DNA of 64,000 nucleotides from Paraplanobispora siamensis (GTDB lineage: Bacteria > Actinomycetota > Actinomycetes > Streptosporangiales > Streptosporangiaceae): positions 1 to 64,000 of the forward strand of contig NZ_BOOJ01000075.1 in assembly GCF_016863175.1 (NCBI RefSeq), written 5' to 3'. The position numbers and the translations under genes are program-made. Shown in pieces: positions 55,769 through 63,151 of this stretch. Every line of letters starts with the position of its first letter. Positions within the stretch are counted from its first letter, which is position 1. The notes under the pieces are model-generated. The model did not search any database. It saw only the letters and a program-made list of their open reading frames with translations, and had not been told where the DNA came from.

Positions 55769-56509
55769 ATGTCCAGCCTGATTCTCGCCCACACCCGCTA
55801 CCTCGTGATCGAGCAGATCAGAGTGCCGATCGGGATCCTGGCCAGCGCGTTCTTCCCGGCCGTCTCGATGCTGGCGTTCGTGGTGCCGTTCACCGGCCAG
55901 GACGCGACGGCCGCGACGACGGCGACGGGCTCGCTGATGTTCTTCGGCTCCATGTCGTCCGCACTGATCGGCCTCAGCAGCGCCGTCTCCCAGGACCGCG
56001 AGCTGCCGTGGAACCCGTACCTGCGCACACTGCCCGCGGGCCCGCTCCCGCGCTTCGCCGGCCGGGTCCTGTCGACGCTCATCGTCGTGCTGCTCTCGGC
56101 GATCCCCGTCCTGCTGGTGGGGGCGCTGCTCACGGAGGCGACGATCACGCCGGCCGGGCTGCTGCTGGGGTTCGGCGCGCTGATCGTGGGCGTCGTGCCG
56201 TTCATGCTGATGGGATTGTTCGTCGGCTTCATGCTGGTGTCGAAGGCCGCGATGGCGGTCTCGCAGCTGCTGTTCTTCCCGATGGCCATCCTCGGGGGAC
56301 TGCTGCTGCCGCCGCAGGTCCTGCCGGAGTTCGTGCAGGCCCTCTCGCCGTATGTGCCCACCCGGGGTGCGGCCGAGCTGATCTGGTGGGCGACCACGGG
56401 CCTGCGCCCGAGCGCGGTGTCGCTGGTCATGCTGGCCGTCTGGACCGGTGTCATGGCGGCCGCCGCCATCTGGGCCTACCACCGCGACGAGGGCAGGCGC
56501 TTCTCCTGA
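55769..56509 (+). CDS. ABC transporter permease (ABC-2 type)
   Basis: A 246-residue six-segment membrane protein of the ABC-2/DrrB type: PVSMLAFVVPFTGQD-like first loop, AVSQDRELPWNPYLRTLPAGP cytoplasmic coupling helix, and FFPMAILGGLLLPPQVLPEFVQALSPYVPTRGAAELIW. It forms the channel for the preceding ATPase. ATG 55769 follows GAAGGAGGCC; the 44-bp gap from the ATPase stop contains a tandem copy of CCTCGCCCACACC. Its stop codon is followed at once by an 8-bp repeat array and a terminator. Confidence 0.93.
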   Translation: MSSLILAHTRYLVIEQIRVPIGILASAFFPAVSMLAFVVPFTGQDATAATTATGSLMFFGSMSSALIGLSSAVSQDRELPWNPYLRTLPAGPLPRFAGRVLSTLIVVLLSAIPVLLVGALLTEATITPAGLLLGFGALIVGVVPFMLMGLFVGFMLVSKAAMAVSQLLFFPMAILGGLLLPPQVLPEFVQALSPYVPTRGAAELIWWATTGLRPSAVSLVMLAVWTGVMAAAAIWAYHRDEGRRFS

Positions 56510-56512
56510 CCC

Positions 56513-56568
56513 CTGGCCCCCTGGCCCCCTGGCCCCCTGGCCCCCTGGCCCCCTGGCCCCGGACTCTC
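56513..56568. repeat. 8-bp tandem repeat (7 copies) at the permease stop codon
   Basis: Seven exact copies of CTGGCCCC start 3 bp after the TGA. The stop-codon context CTGACCC resembles a mutated first unit. It lies between the permease gene and the terminator hairpin at 56584. Confidence 0.95.
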
Positions 56569-56583
56569 CGGCCTCTCAGACAT

Positions 56584-56613
56584 CGGCCCCCGGACATCGG
56601 CGTCCGGGGGCCG
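56584..56613. terminator. Perfect 12-bp hairpin between convergent genes
   Basis: CGGCCCCCGGAC and GTCCGGGGGCCG flank a 6-base loop (ATCGGC). The right arm abuts the stop codon of the WYL gene (TCA at 56614), so one hairpin can end transcription from both directions. Confidence 0.85.
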
Positions 56614-57567
56614 TCACCTTTCGCCGAGCAGGCGGGCGCCGAAGGCGCGCACGGCGTCCCGGAAGGCCGGCGGCTCCTCGACGGTGAAGCCGGCGTCGAG
56701 GAACGCCAGGCTCAGCAGCAGCCACTGCCAGGTGTCGAGCGTCAGCACGGCCCGGGTCCGCCGCTCGTCCAGGGCCAGGAGCTCGACCTCCTGGTGCTTG
56801 AAGGCGTCGGCGACGGCGGGCAGGGGCGCCTGCAGGGTCAGGACGACGCGCTCGCGGTCCCTGGCGATCCCCTGGCGGAGATAGTCGAGCGCGCTGCCGG
56901 CGGGCAGCGGCCTCGGGGCGAACGTGCCGGTCGAGGTCCGCAGGCCGGTGACGCGGTCCAGGCGGAAGACCCGCCAGTCGTCCCTGCCCAGGTCCCAGGC
57001 CAGCAGATACCAGCGCAGGTTGTGGTGGACGTGGCGGTACGGCTCGGCGCGCCGGGACGTGGCCGAGCCGTCCCTGCCGGTGTAGTCGAAGGCGACGGCG
57101 TGACGGCGCTGGATGGCCTCGGCCAGCGAGGACAGGACGTCGGCGCTGACGCTCGGGGCGGGGGAGGCGCCGGTCTCCAGGCTCGCGCGAAGCTGGGCGG
57201 CGCGGTGCCGCAGCCGCTTGGGGAGATAGTGGTCGACCTTGCCGTAGGCCCGGGTGGCGGCCTCGTCCACGCTGCCCTCGGCGGCGCTGCCGGTGGCGGC
57301 GAGGGTGGCCAGCCCCAGCAGGGTCGCGACCGCCTCGTCGTCGTCGAGCACGAGCGGCGGCATCGCGGTTCCCGCGACGAGCCGGTAGTGGCCTCCGGGA
57401 CCGGGCCGGGTCTCCACGGGATAGCCGTAGCCGCGCAGGCGGTCGACGTCGCGGCGCAGGGTCCTGGGGCTGACGCCGAGTCGTACGACGAGCTCCTCGC
57501 CGCTGAACGCCCGGCCGCTCTGCAGCGTGGCCAGCAGGGCGAGGATGCGCTCGGTGACGTCCGCCAT
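56614..57567 (-). CDS. WYL-domain transcriptional regulator (YafY family)
   Basis: A 317-residue regulator. Residues 3-60 are an HTH_11 DNA-binding domain (ERILALLATLQSGRAFSGEELVVRLGVSPRTLRRDVDRLRGYGYPV). The WYL domain follows (about 135-215: AVAFDYTGRDGSATSRRAEPYRHVHHNLRWYLLAWDLGRDDWRVFRLDRVTGL) and a C-terminal extension. WYL domains bind nucleotides or nucleic acid and often sense DNA damage or stress. ATG 57567. It is divergent from the UvrA-like gene with a palindrome at 57591-57605, and is its likely regulator. Confidence 0.92.
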   Translation of the reverse strand: MADVTERILALLATLQSGRAFSGEELVVRLGVSPRTLRRDVDRLRGYGYPVETRPGPGGHYRLVAGTAMPPLVLDDDEAVATLLGLATLAATGSAAEGSVDEAATRAYGKVDHYLPKRLRHRAAQLRASLETGASPAPSVSADVLSSLAEAIQRRHAVAFDYTGRDGSATSRRAEPYRHVHHNLRWYLLAWDLGRDDWRVFRLDRVTGLRTSTGTFAPRPLPAGSALDYLRQGIARDRERVVLTLQAPLPAVADAFKHQEVELLALDERRTRAVLTLDTWQWLLLSLAFLDAGFTVEEPPAFRDAVRAFGARLLGER

Positions 57568-57590
57568 GCCTCCAGTCTCCTCGAAATCGC

Positions 57591-57605
57591 GGCCAGGATA
57601 TGGCC
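57591..57605. promoter_or_regulatory. Palindromic operator between WYL regulator and UvrA-like gene
   Basis: GGCCAGGATATGGCC has perfect 5-bp arms around a GGATA centre. It is placed midway in the 61-bp divergent gap, 24 bases from each start codon. Confidence 0.5.
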
Positions 57606-57628
57606 ACATCTGATCGTAGCCTCGTCAT

Positions 57629-59860
57629 ATGCCCAAGCACACGATTCGCATCCGGGGTGCCCGGACCAACAACCTGAAGTGCCTGGACGTGACCATCCCG
57701 CGCGGCCGGCTGGTCGTGTTCGTCGGGGTGTCGGGGTCGGGCAAGTCCTCACTGGTGTTCGACACGATCGCGGCGGAGGCGGGACACCAGCTCAACGAGA
57801 CGTTCCCGCCGTTCGCCCGCAACCGGCTGCCGAAGTGGACGCGCCCCGAGACCGAGGAGATCGAGGGGCTCTCGCCGGTCGTGGTGATCGACCAGCGCAG
57901 GCTCGGCGGGAACGCCCGCTCCACGGTGGGCACGATCACCGACGCCTGGACCTACCTGCGGCTGCTGTTCTCACGCGTCGGCTCACCCCACGTGGGCGAG
58001 TCGAACCACTTCTCGTTCAACGACCCCGCCGGCATGTGCCAGGAGTGCTCCGGGCTCGGCGAGGTTGTGGTCAGCGCCGTCGAGCGGTTCCTGGACCTGG
58101 ACAGGTCGCTGGCCGAGGGCGCGATCCTGCTGCCCGGGTTCGGCAACGGCGGCTACTGGTACTCCCAGTACGCCGACATCGGCAGCTTCGACGCCGGCAC
58201 TCCGCTGCGGGAGTGGACGCAGGGCGAGCGCGAGGCGCTGCTGTACGGCGGCGAGCACGCCGCGCGGCTGGGAACCAGGCCCCCCAAGGACTACGAGGGC
58301 GTGGTGGAGCGCTTCGAACGGATCTATCTGCACACCTCCGACAGCCTGTCCGACCGCAAGAGAGAGGTCATCGACCGCTTCACCCGCTCGGGGACCTGCC
58401 CCGCCTGTCACGGCGACCGTCTCAACGAGGCGAGCCGTACCGTCACCGTCCTGGGCCGCACCATCGGCGAGATGGCCCGCATGGAGATCACCGAGCTCGC
58501 CGACCTGGTGGAGGGGGTGGACGACCCGGCCGTCGCCCCGGTCGTGGCGGCTCTGACGGACAGGCTGCGGGCCATGGTCACCATCGGGCTGGGCTATCTG
58601 CACCTGGGCCGCGCCACCACCACCCTGTCCGGCGGGGAGTCGCAGCGGATCAAGACCGTCAAGCACCTCGGCAGCAGTCTCATCGAGATGCTCTACATCT
58701 TCGACGAGCCCACCGTCGGCCTGCACCCGCACGACATCGCCTCCATGACCACCCTGCTGCGGCGGCTGCGCGACAAGGGCAACACCGTCCTGGTCGTCGA
58801 GCACGACCCCGCCGTCATGGAGATCGCCGACCAGATCGTCGAGATCGGGCCGGACGCGGGCACCGGCGGGGGAGAGCTGGTGTTCCAGGGCACCTTCGAG
58901 GAGCTCCGTACGGCGCGCACGGCGACCGCCGCGGCCCTCGGCGACCGGACACGGGTCGCCGCCGAGCCGCGGACGGCCACCGGCGCGGTCACGGTGACCG
59001 GCGCCACCCGCAACAACCTCAAGAACCTGACCGTCGACATCCCCACCGGGATCCTCACCGTCCTGACGGGGGTCGCCGGGTCGGGCAAGTCCAGCCTCGC
59101 GGCGGAACTGGTCGCCCAGCACGACGCGATCGTGATCGACCAGCGGCCGGTCGGCGCCAACCGCCGCTCCACCCCCATCACCTACACCGGGATCGCCACC
59201 ACCGTCCGCAGGCTCTTCGCCCGGCACAGCGGCCTGCCCGCCGGGCTGTTCAGCGCCAACTCCGAGGGCGCCTGCCCCGGCTGCGACGGGCTGGGCGTCA
59301 TCTACACCGACCTGGCCTTCATGGACGGCCAGGAGACCGTGTGCGAGACCTGCCACGGGCGGCGTTTCACCGCCGAGGTGCTGCGCCACCGGGTCAACGG
59401 GCTGTCCATCGCCGACATCGACGATCTGACGATCACCGACGCCATCGGGCAGCTGCCGGACGAGCAGATCCACCGGGCGCTGGTGCATCTCGAACAGGTC
59501 GGGCTCGGCTATCTCCGTCTCGGCCAGCCGCTGACGACGCTGTCCGGCGGCGAGTGCCAGCGCGTCAAGATAGCCAGGGAACTGCGCGAGGCCGCCGAAC
59601 CGGCCCTGTACGTCCTGGACGAACCCACCACGGGCCTGCACCTGCGCGACATCACCGCCCTGCTCGGCGTCCTGGACCAGCTCGTCGAGCGAGGGCACAC
59701 CGTCGTGGTGATCGAGCACAACCTCGACGTCATCCGGCACGCGGACTGGGCCATCGACCTCGGCCCGGGCCCCGGCAGGCACGGTGGCCGGATCCTCTAC
59801 CAGGGCCCGGTCTCCCGGATGACCGGCACCGTCACCGCCGCCGCCCTGCAGGGCGTCTAG
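57629..59860 (+). CDS. UvrA-like ABC ATPase (UvrA2/DrrC type, short form)
   Basis: A 743-residue twin-ATPase protein related to excinuclease subunit A. Both Walker A motifs (GVSGSGKSS near 33-41; GVAGSGKSS near 485), both signatures (LSGGESQR, LSGGECQR) and both Walker B motifs are intact. It keeps zinc-finger pairs in CQECSGLG, CPACHGDRL, CPGCDGLG and CETCHGRRF. At 743 residues it is about 200 shorter than UvrA, lacking most of the UvrB-binding domain. UvrA-like paralogues in actinomycetes protect against DNA-intercalating drugs (DrrC-like). It is divergent from a WYL regulator. Confidence 0.92.
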   Translation: MPKHTIRIRGARTNNLKCLDVTIPRGRLVVFVGVSGSGKSSLVFDTIAAEAGHQLNETFPPFARNRLPKWTRPETEEIEGLSPVVVIDQRRLGGNARSTVGTITDAWTYLRLLFSRVGSPHVGESNHFSFNDPAGMCQECSGLGEVVVSAVERFLDLDRSLAEGAILLPGFGNGGYWYSQYADIGSFDAGTPLREWTQGEREALLYGGEHAARLGTRPPKDYEGVVERFERIYLHTSDSLSDRKREVIDRFTRSGTCPACHGDRLNEASRTVTVLGRTIGEMARMEITELADLVEGVDDPAVAPVVAALTDRLRAMVTIGLGYLHLGRATTTLSGGESQRIKTVKHLGSSLIEMLYIFDEPTVGLHPHDIASMTTLLRRLRDKGNTVLVVEHDPAVMEIADQIVEIGPDAGTGGGELVFQGTFEELRTARTATAAALGDRTRVAAEPRTATGAVTVTGATRNNLKNLTVDIPTGILTVLTGVAGSGKSSLAAELVAQHDAIVIDQRPVGANRRSTPITYTGIATTVRRLFARHSGLPAGLFSANSEGACPGCDGLGVIYTDLAFMDGQETVCETCHGRRFTAEVLRHRVNGLSIADIDDLTITDAIGQLPDEQIHRALVHLEQVGLGYLRLGQPLTTLSGGECQRVKIARELREAAEPALYVLDEPTTGLHLRDITALLGVLDQLVERGHTVVVIEHNLDVIRHADWAIDLGPGPGRHGGRILYQGPVSRMTGTVTAAALQGV

Positions 59861-59879
59861 CTACCTCGCGGAGACCCCC

Positions 59880-61064
59880 TCATCTGATCGTGGAGGAGGT
59901 CACCAGCGGCCGGCCGCCGGCGCCGAGGAAGAAGACGCCGGGGAAACCCCTGGTCTCGAACCCGGCGCTGCGGTTGCGGCGCAGGGTGGAGCGCTCGACG
60001 CGCAGGGTGCCGGTGCGGTCGTTGCTGACGAAGAAGACGGCCCCGCCGCCCTCGCGGGCGTGGTTGTCCGTGACGATCGACCCGGCGATCCGCACGGTGA
60101 ACCTGTTGCCGTCGGCGTAGACGGCCCCGCCGCTGCCGCCGCCCGGGGTCCCGGCCTTCGCCGGGTTGGCGCCCCGCCCGACGGCCCTGTTGTGGGTGAA
60201 GACGCTGTTGAGCACCTCCCACGACACCCCGATGCTGCTCAGCGCACCGCCGTTGGAGCACACGCCGCCCTGGCCGGCGGCCCCGCCGAACGTGCTGGAG
60301 ACGACGTGGACCGGCAGGTCGCGCCACTGGTCGAGCACCCGGATGGCGGCTCCTCCCACGTCCGGGCCGGTGGGATCGCAGCGGTTGCGGACGAACCGGG
60401 AGTTGATCACTGTGAGCCGGCCGCCGCGCACGAAGATCGCTCCGCCCCCGCCCCCGTCGAGCCGCTCCCCGGTGGCGTCGCCGTCCGCGAACGTCAGGTT
60501 CTGCACGGTGAGCCGGGGGGTCTTCTGGTCGTCGCAGTGCGAGGTGGTCCACACCTGGGCCTTGTCGCAGGTGTTCATGTAAAGGATCCGCCGCCTGCCC
60601 GCGCCGCTGAGCGTCACCTTCCCGCCGCCGTCGATGACGACGCGCGGGCTGGTGTTGCGGACCTTGGCGGTGGCGGTCAGCTTGATGGTCACCGGCCGGG
60701 GGCCGCAGGAGAAGGTGATGACGCCGCCCGCGGCGACCGCCCGCACCACGGCCCGGGAGGTGCAGCTTGCGGGCGTGCCGTCACCGACGACCCGCGTCGG
60801 CCGCGAGGTGTCGACCGGCCGGGCCTCGGCCGGTACGGCCGCGCGGCCACGGGGGTTTCCCGGTCCGGGCGCCTGCGCAGCTCCGGCCTGTGACGTCCCG
60901 GTCTGCGCCGCTCCGGCCTGCGATGCCCCGACCTCCGACGTCCCGATCTGTTCGGAACCGGTGTACGGCCGGGCCGCCGCGGCCGGTGGCCCGCCGATCC
61001 ACGCAGTCGAAACGGTGATTACCGACACCAATGAGACAAGAAGTGCGTTACGCCGGAATCGCAT
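59880..61064 (-). CDS. Secreted right-handed parallel beta-helix protein
   Basis: A 394-residue exported protein. A signal peptide (residues 1-31, LLVSLVSVITVSTAWIGG ... AAAA) is followed by an Ala/Gln/Ser-rich linker of 5-residue repeats (GASQA GAAQT GTSQA). The mature domain is a right-handed beta-helix of the pectate-lyase or polymorphic-outer-membrane-protein type: LTVQNLTFADGDAT, GGGGAIFVRGGRLTVINSRFVRN, GGAVYADGNRFTVRIAGSIVTDN, GGGAVFFVSNDRTGTLRVERS. Such proteins bind or cleave polysaccharide, or are adhesive coats. No catalytic residues are assigned. ATG 61064. Confidence 0.85.
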   Translation of the reverse strand: MRFRRNALLVSLVSVITVSTAWIGGPPAAAARPYTGSEQIGTSEVGASQAGAAQTGTSQAGAAQAPGPGNPRGRAAVPAEARPVDTSRPTRVVGDGTPASCTSRAVVRAVAAGGVITFSCGPRPVTIKLTATAKVRNTSPRVVIDGGGKVTLSGAGRRRILYMNTCDKAQVWTTSHCDDQKTPRLTVQNLTFADGDATGERLDGGGGGAIFVRGGRLTVINSRFVRNRCDPTGPDVGGAAIRVLDQWRDLPVHVVSSTFGGAAGQGGVCSNGGALSSIGVSWEVLNSVFTHNRAVGRGANPAKAGTPGGGSGGAVYADGNRFTVRIAGSIVTDNHAREGGGAVFFVSNDRTGTLRVERSTLRRNRSAGFETRGFPGVFFLGAGGRPLVTSSTIR

Positions 61065-61159
61065 GGGGCGAGGCTAACGGGGGATCGATGACCGTACCGC
61101 CGCTTTGGCGACATCCACCGCGCCCACCCGTGCCCGCCGCATCCGCCGCGGCCGGCCCG

Positions 61160-61615
61160 TCAGGCGTAGTGACGGTAGACGGCCTGGGCCACACAGGCGG
61201 GCTTGTCGCCGCCGTCGATCTCCACGGTGAAGGTCAGATGCATCTGCACGCCTCCGTTGACCTCCTCCACCGCGTCCACGACGCCGGCCAGGCGGATCTT
61301 CGCCCCGACCCGGACGGGGCTGGGGAAGCGGACCCTGTCCAGGCCGTAGTTGATGCTCATGGAGACGCCACTGATCTCCAGCAGCCGGTTGAACAGGGGG
61401 ATGACCAGCGACAGGGTCAGGTAGCCGTGGGCGATCGGGGCGCCGAACGGGCCGTCCGCGGCCCGCTCGGGATCGGTGTGGATCCACTGGTGGTCGCCGG
61501 TGGCGTCGGCGAAGGCGTTCACCCGGTCCTGGGCGATCTCCATCCACTCCGTGCGCCCGAGGTCGGTTCCGGCCAGGGCCTTCACCTCGTCGAGCCCGTG
61601 GGCGGTGGTGGTCAT
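61160..61615 (-). CDS. MaoC-family (R)-specific enoyl-CoA hydratase
   Basis: A 151-residue hot-dog-fold protein with the hydratase 2 motif FADATGDHQWIHTDPERA (catalytic aspartate and histidine) followed by GAPIAHGYLTLSLVIPLF. It would hydrate enoyl-CoA esters. ATG 61615 was chosen because the preceding CoA ligase ends 42 bp upstream on the same strand, and the family begins at this point. It is the last gene of an operon with the CoA ligase and amidohydrolase, which suggests stepwise breakdown of a carboxylic acid. Confidence 0.92.
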   Translation of the reverse strand: MTTTAHGLDEVKALAGTDLGRTEWMEIAQDRVNAFADATGDHQWIHTDPERAADGPFGAPIAHGYLTLSLVIPLFNRLLEISGVSMSINYGLDRVRFPSPVRVGAKIRLAGVVDAVEEVNGGVQMHLTFTVEIDGGDKPACVAQAVYRHYA

Positions 61616-61657
61616 GGCAGGGGTCCTTCCGGTGAGAGCGGCACTGCGAGGGGGACT

Positions 61658-63139
61658 TCAGACGCCGGCGGCCGGAGCCGCGTAGGAGACGCGGAGCGCA
61701 GGCTTGAGGATCTTTCCCGAGGGGGTGCGCGGGATCGTCTCGGCCCAGACGACGGACTTGGGGATCTTGTACTTGGCGAGCTGCCCGTGCAGGAAGCCCA
61801 GGATGTCCCCGGCGGAGGCGGTGGAGCCCGGCCTGAGCACGACGACGGCCCGGCCGACCTCGCCCCAGACCGCGTCCGGGACGCCGATGACGGCGCAGTC
61901 GGCGACCTCGGGGTGGAGCAGGATCGCCGACTCCACCTCGGCCGGATAGACGTTCTCCCCGCCGGAGACGAACATGTCCTTGACCCGGTCGACGATGTAG
62001 GCGTAGCCGTCCTCGTCCGTCCGGCCGACGTCCCCGGTGCGCAGCCACTCGCCGCGGGCGAGGGGCTGCGCGCCCCAGTAACCGGTCATGACGTTGGGCC
62101 CCTGGACGATGATCTCGCCGTTCTCGCCCGGCGCGGCGTCGCGGCCGTCGGAGCGCACCACGCGCACGTCGGTGAAGAAGTGCGGCACCCCGGCCGAGCC
62201 GGCCTTGGCCACGGCCTGCTCCGCGGGCAGATACAGGACACCGGGGGAGGCCTCGGTCATGCCGTACCCCTGGCTGAAGGCCAGGCCGCGCTCCAGGTAG
62301 GTCTCGATGGTGCGCATCGGGACCGGGGCGCCGCCGCAGTTGAGCGTGCGCAGGCTCGACAGGTCGGTCCCGGCCCAGCGGGGGTGGGCGGCCATGGCGT
62401 CGAACATGGTGGGCACGCCGAACATTTGCGTGATCCGCCCGGTCTCGATCAGCTCCAGCACCCGGCCGGGGTCGAAGGCGCCCAGCAGCACCACCTGGCC
62501 GCCCTTGAGCAGCGTGGGCAGGCACGTCATGTTCAGGCCCGCGGTGTGGAACAGCGGGGCGACCACGAGCGTCACCTCGCCGGCGGTCAGGTCGGTGTCG
62601 ATCAGGACGTTGACGCTGTTCCAGGTGATGTTGGCGTGCGAGAGCACGGCCCCCTTGGGGCGTCCGGTCGTCCCCGAGGTGTACATGATCATGCAGGGGT
62701 CGCCGGGGGAGACCGGCTCGTCGATCGGCTCCCCGCCGGACCGGGCGATCAGCTCCTCGTAGTCGTCCAGCGAGACGCGGTGCGGGACCTCCAGCGCCGC
62801 CGCGGTCTCCGACGGGGCGTGCACGAGCACCGCGGCGCCGGAGTCGGACAGGTCGAAGGCCAGTTCCGGTACGGCCAGCCGGGTGTTGAGCGGGACGAAC
62901 ACCGCCCCCAGCGTCCCGGCCGCGAACAGCGTCTCCACGAACGAGGGGTGGTTGGGCCCCAGGTAGGCGACCCGGTCGCCGCGCCGTACCCCCAGGGCGC
63001 GCAGGGCGTGCGCTAGGCGCAGCACCCGCTCGTGCAGCTCCCGATAGGTCGTCTGGCGCCCCTCGTGCACGAGGGCGATCCGGTGGGGGGTCCTGCGGGC
63101 CCGGCGGGCGGGCCAGGACCCGATGCCCTGGTTACGCAC
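61658..63139 (-). CDS. Acyl-CoA synthetase (AMP-forming, class I adenylate-forming enzyme)
   Basis: A 493-residue acid-CoA ligase with all core motifs: P-loop MYTSGTTGRPKG, NCGGAP, the GYGMTE motif, WLRTGDVGRTDEDGY and the catalytic lysine in PRTPSGKILKPALR. It activates an unknown carboxylic acid to the CoA thioester using ATP. GTG 63139 is the start (VRNQGIGSW), 12 bp after the amidohydrolase stop, so the two are co-transcribed. Together with the MaoC hydratase and amidohydrolase this looks like a small catabolic unit for an aromatic or alicyclic acid (inference). Confidence 0.92.
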   Translation of the reverse strand: MRNQGIGSWPARRARRTPHRIALVHEGRQTTYRELHERVLRLAHALRALGVRRGDRVAYLGPNHPSFVETLFAAGTLGAVFVPLNTRLAVPELAFDLSDSGAAVLVHAPSETAAALEVPHRVSLDDYEELIARSGGEPIDEPVSPGDPCMIMYTSGTTGRPKGAVLSHANITWNSVNVLIDTDLTAGEVTLVVAPLFHTAGLNMTCLPTLLKGGQVVLLGAFDPGRVLELIETGRITQMFGVPTMFDAMAAHPRWAGTDLSSLRTLNCGGAPVPMRTIETYLERGLAFSQGYGMTEASPGVLYLPAEQAVAKAGSAGVPHFFTDVRVVRSDGRDAAPGENGEIIVQGPNVMTGYWGAQPLARGEWLRTGDVGRTDEDGYAYIVDRVKDMFVSGGENVYPAEVESAILLHPEVADCAVIGVPDAVWGEVGRAVVVLRPGSTASAGDILGFLHGQLAKYKIPKSVVWAETIPRTPSGKILKPALRVSYAAPAAGV

Positions 63140-63151
63140 GGTCGTCCCCCG

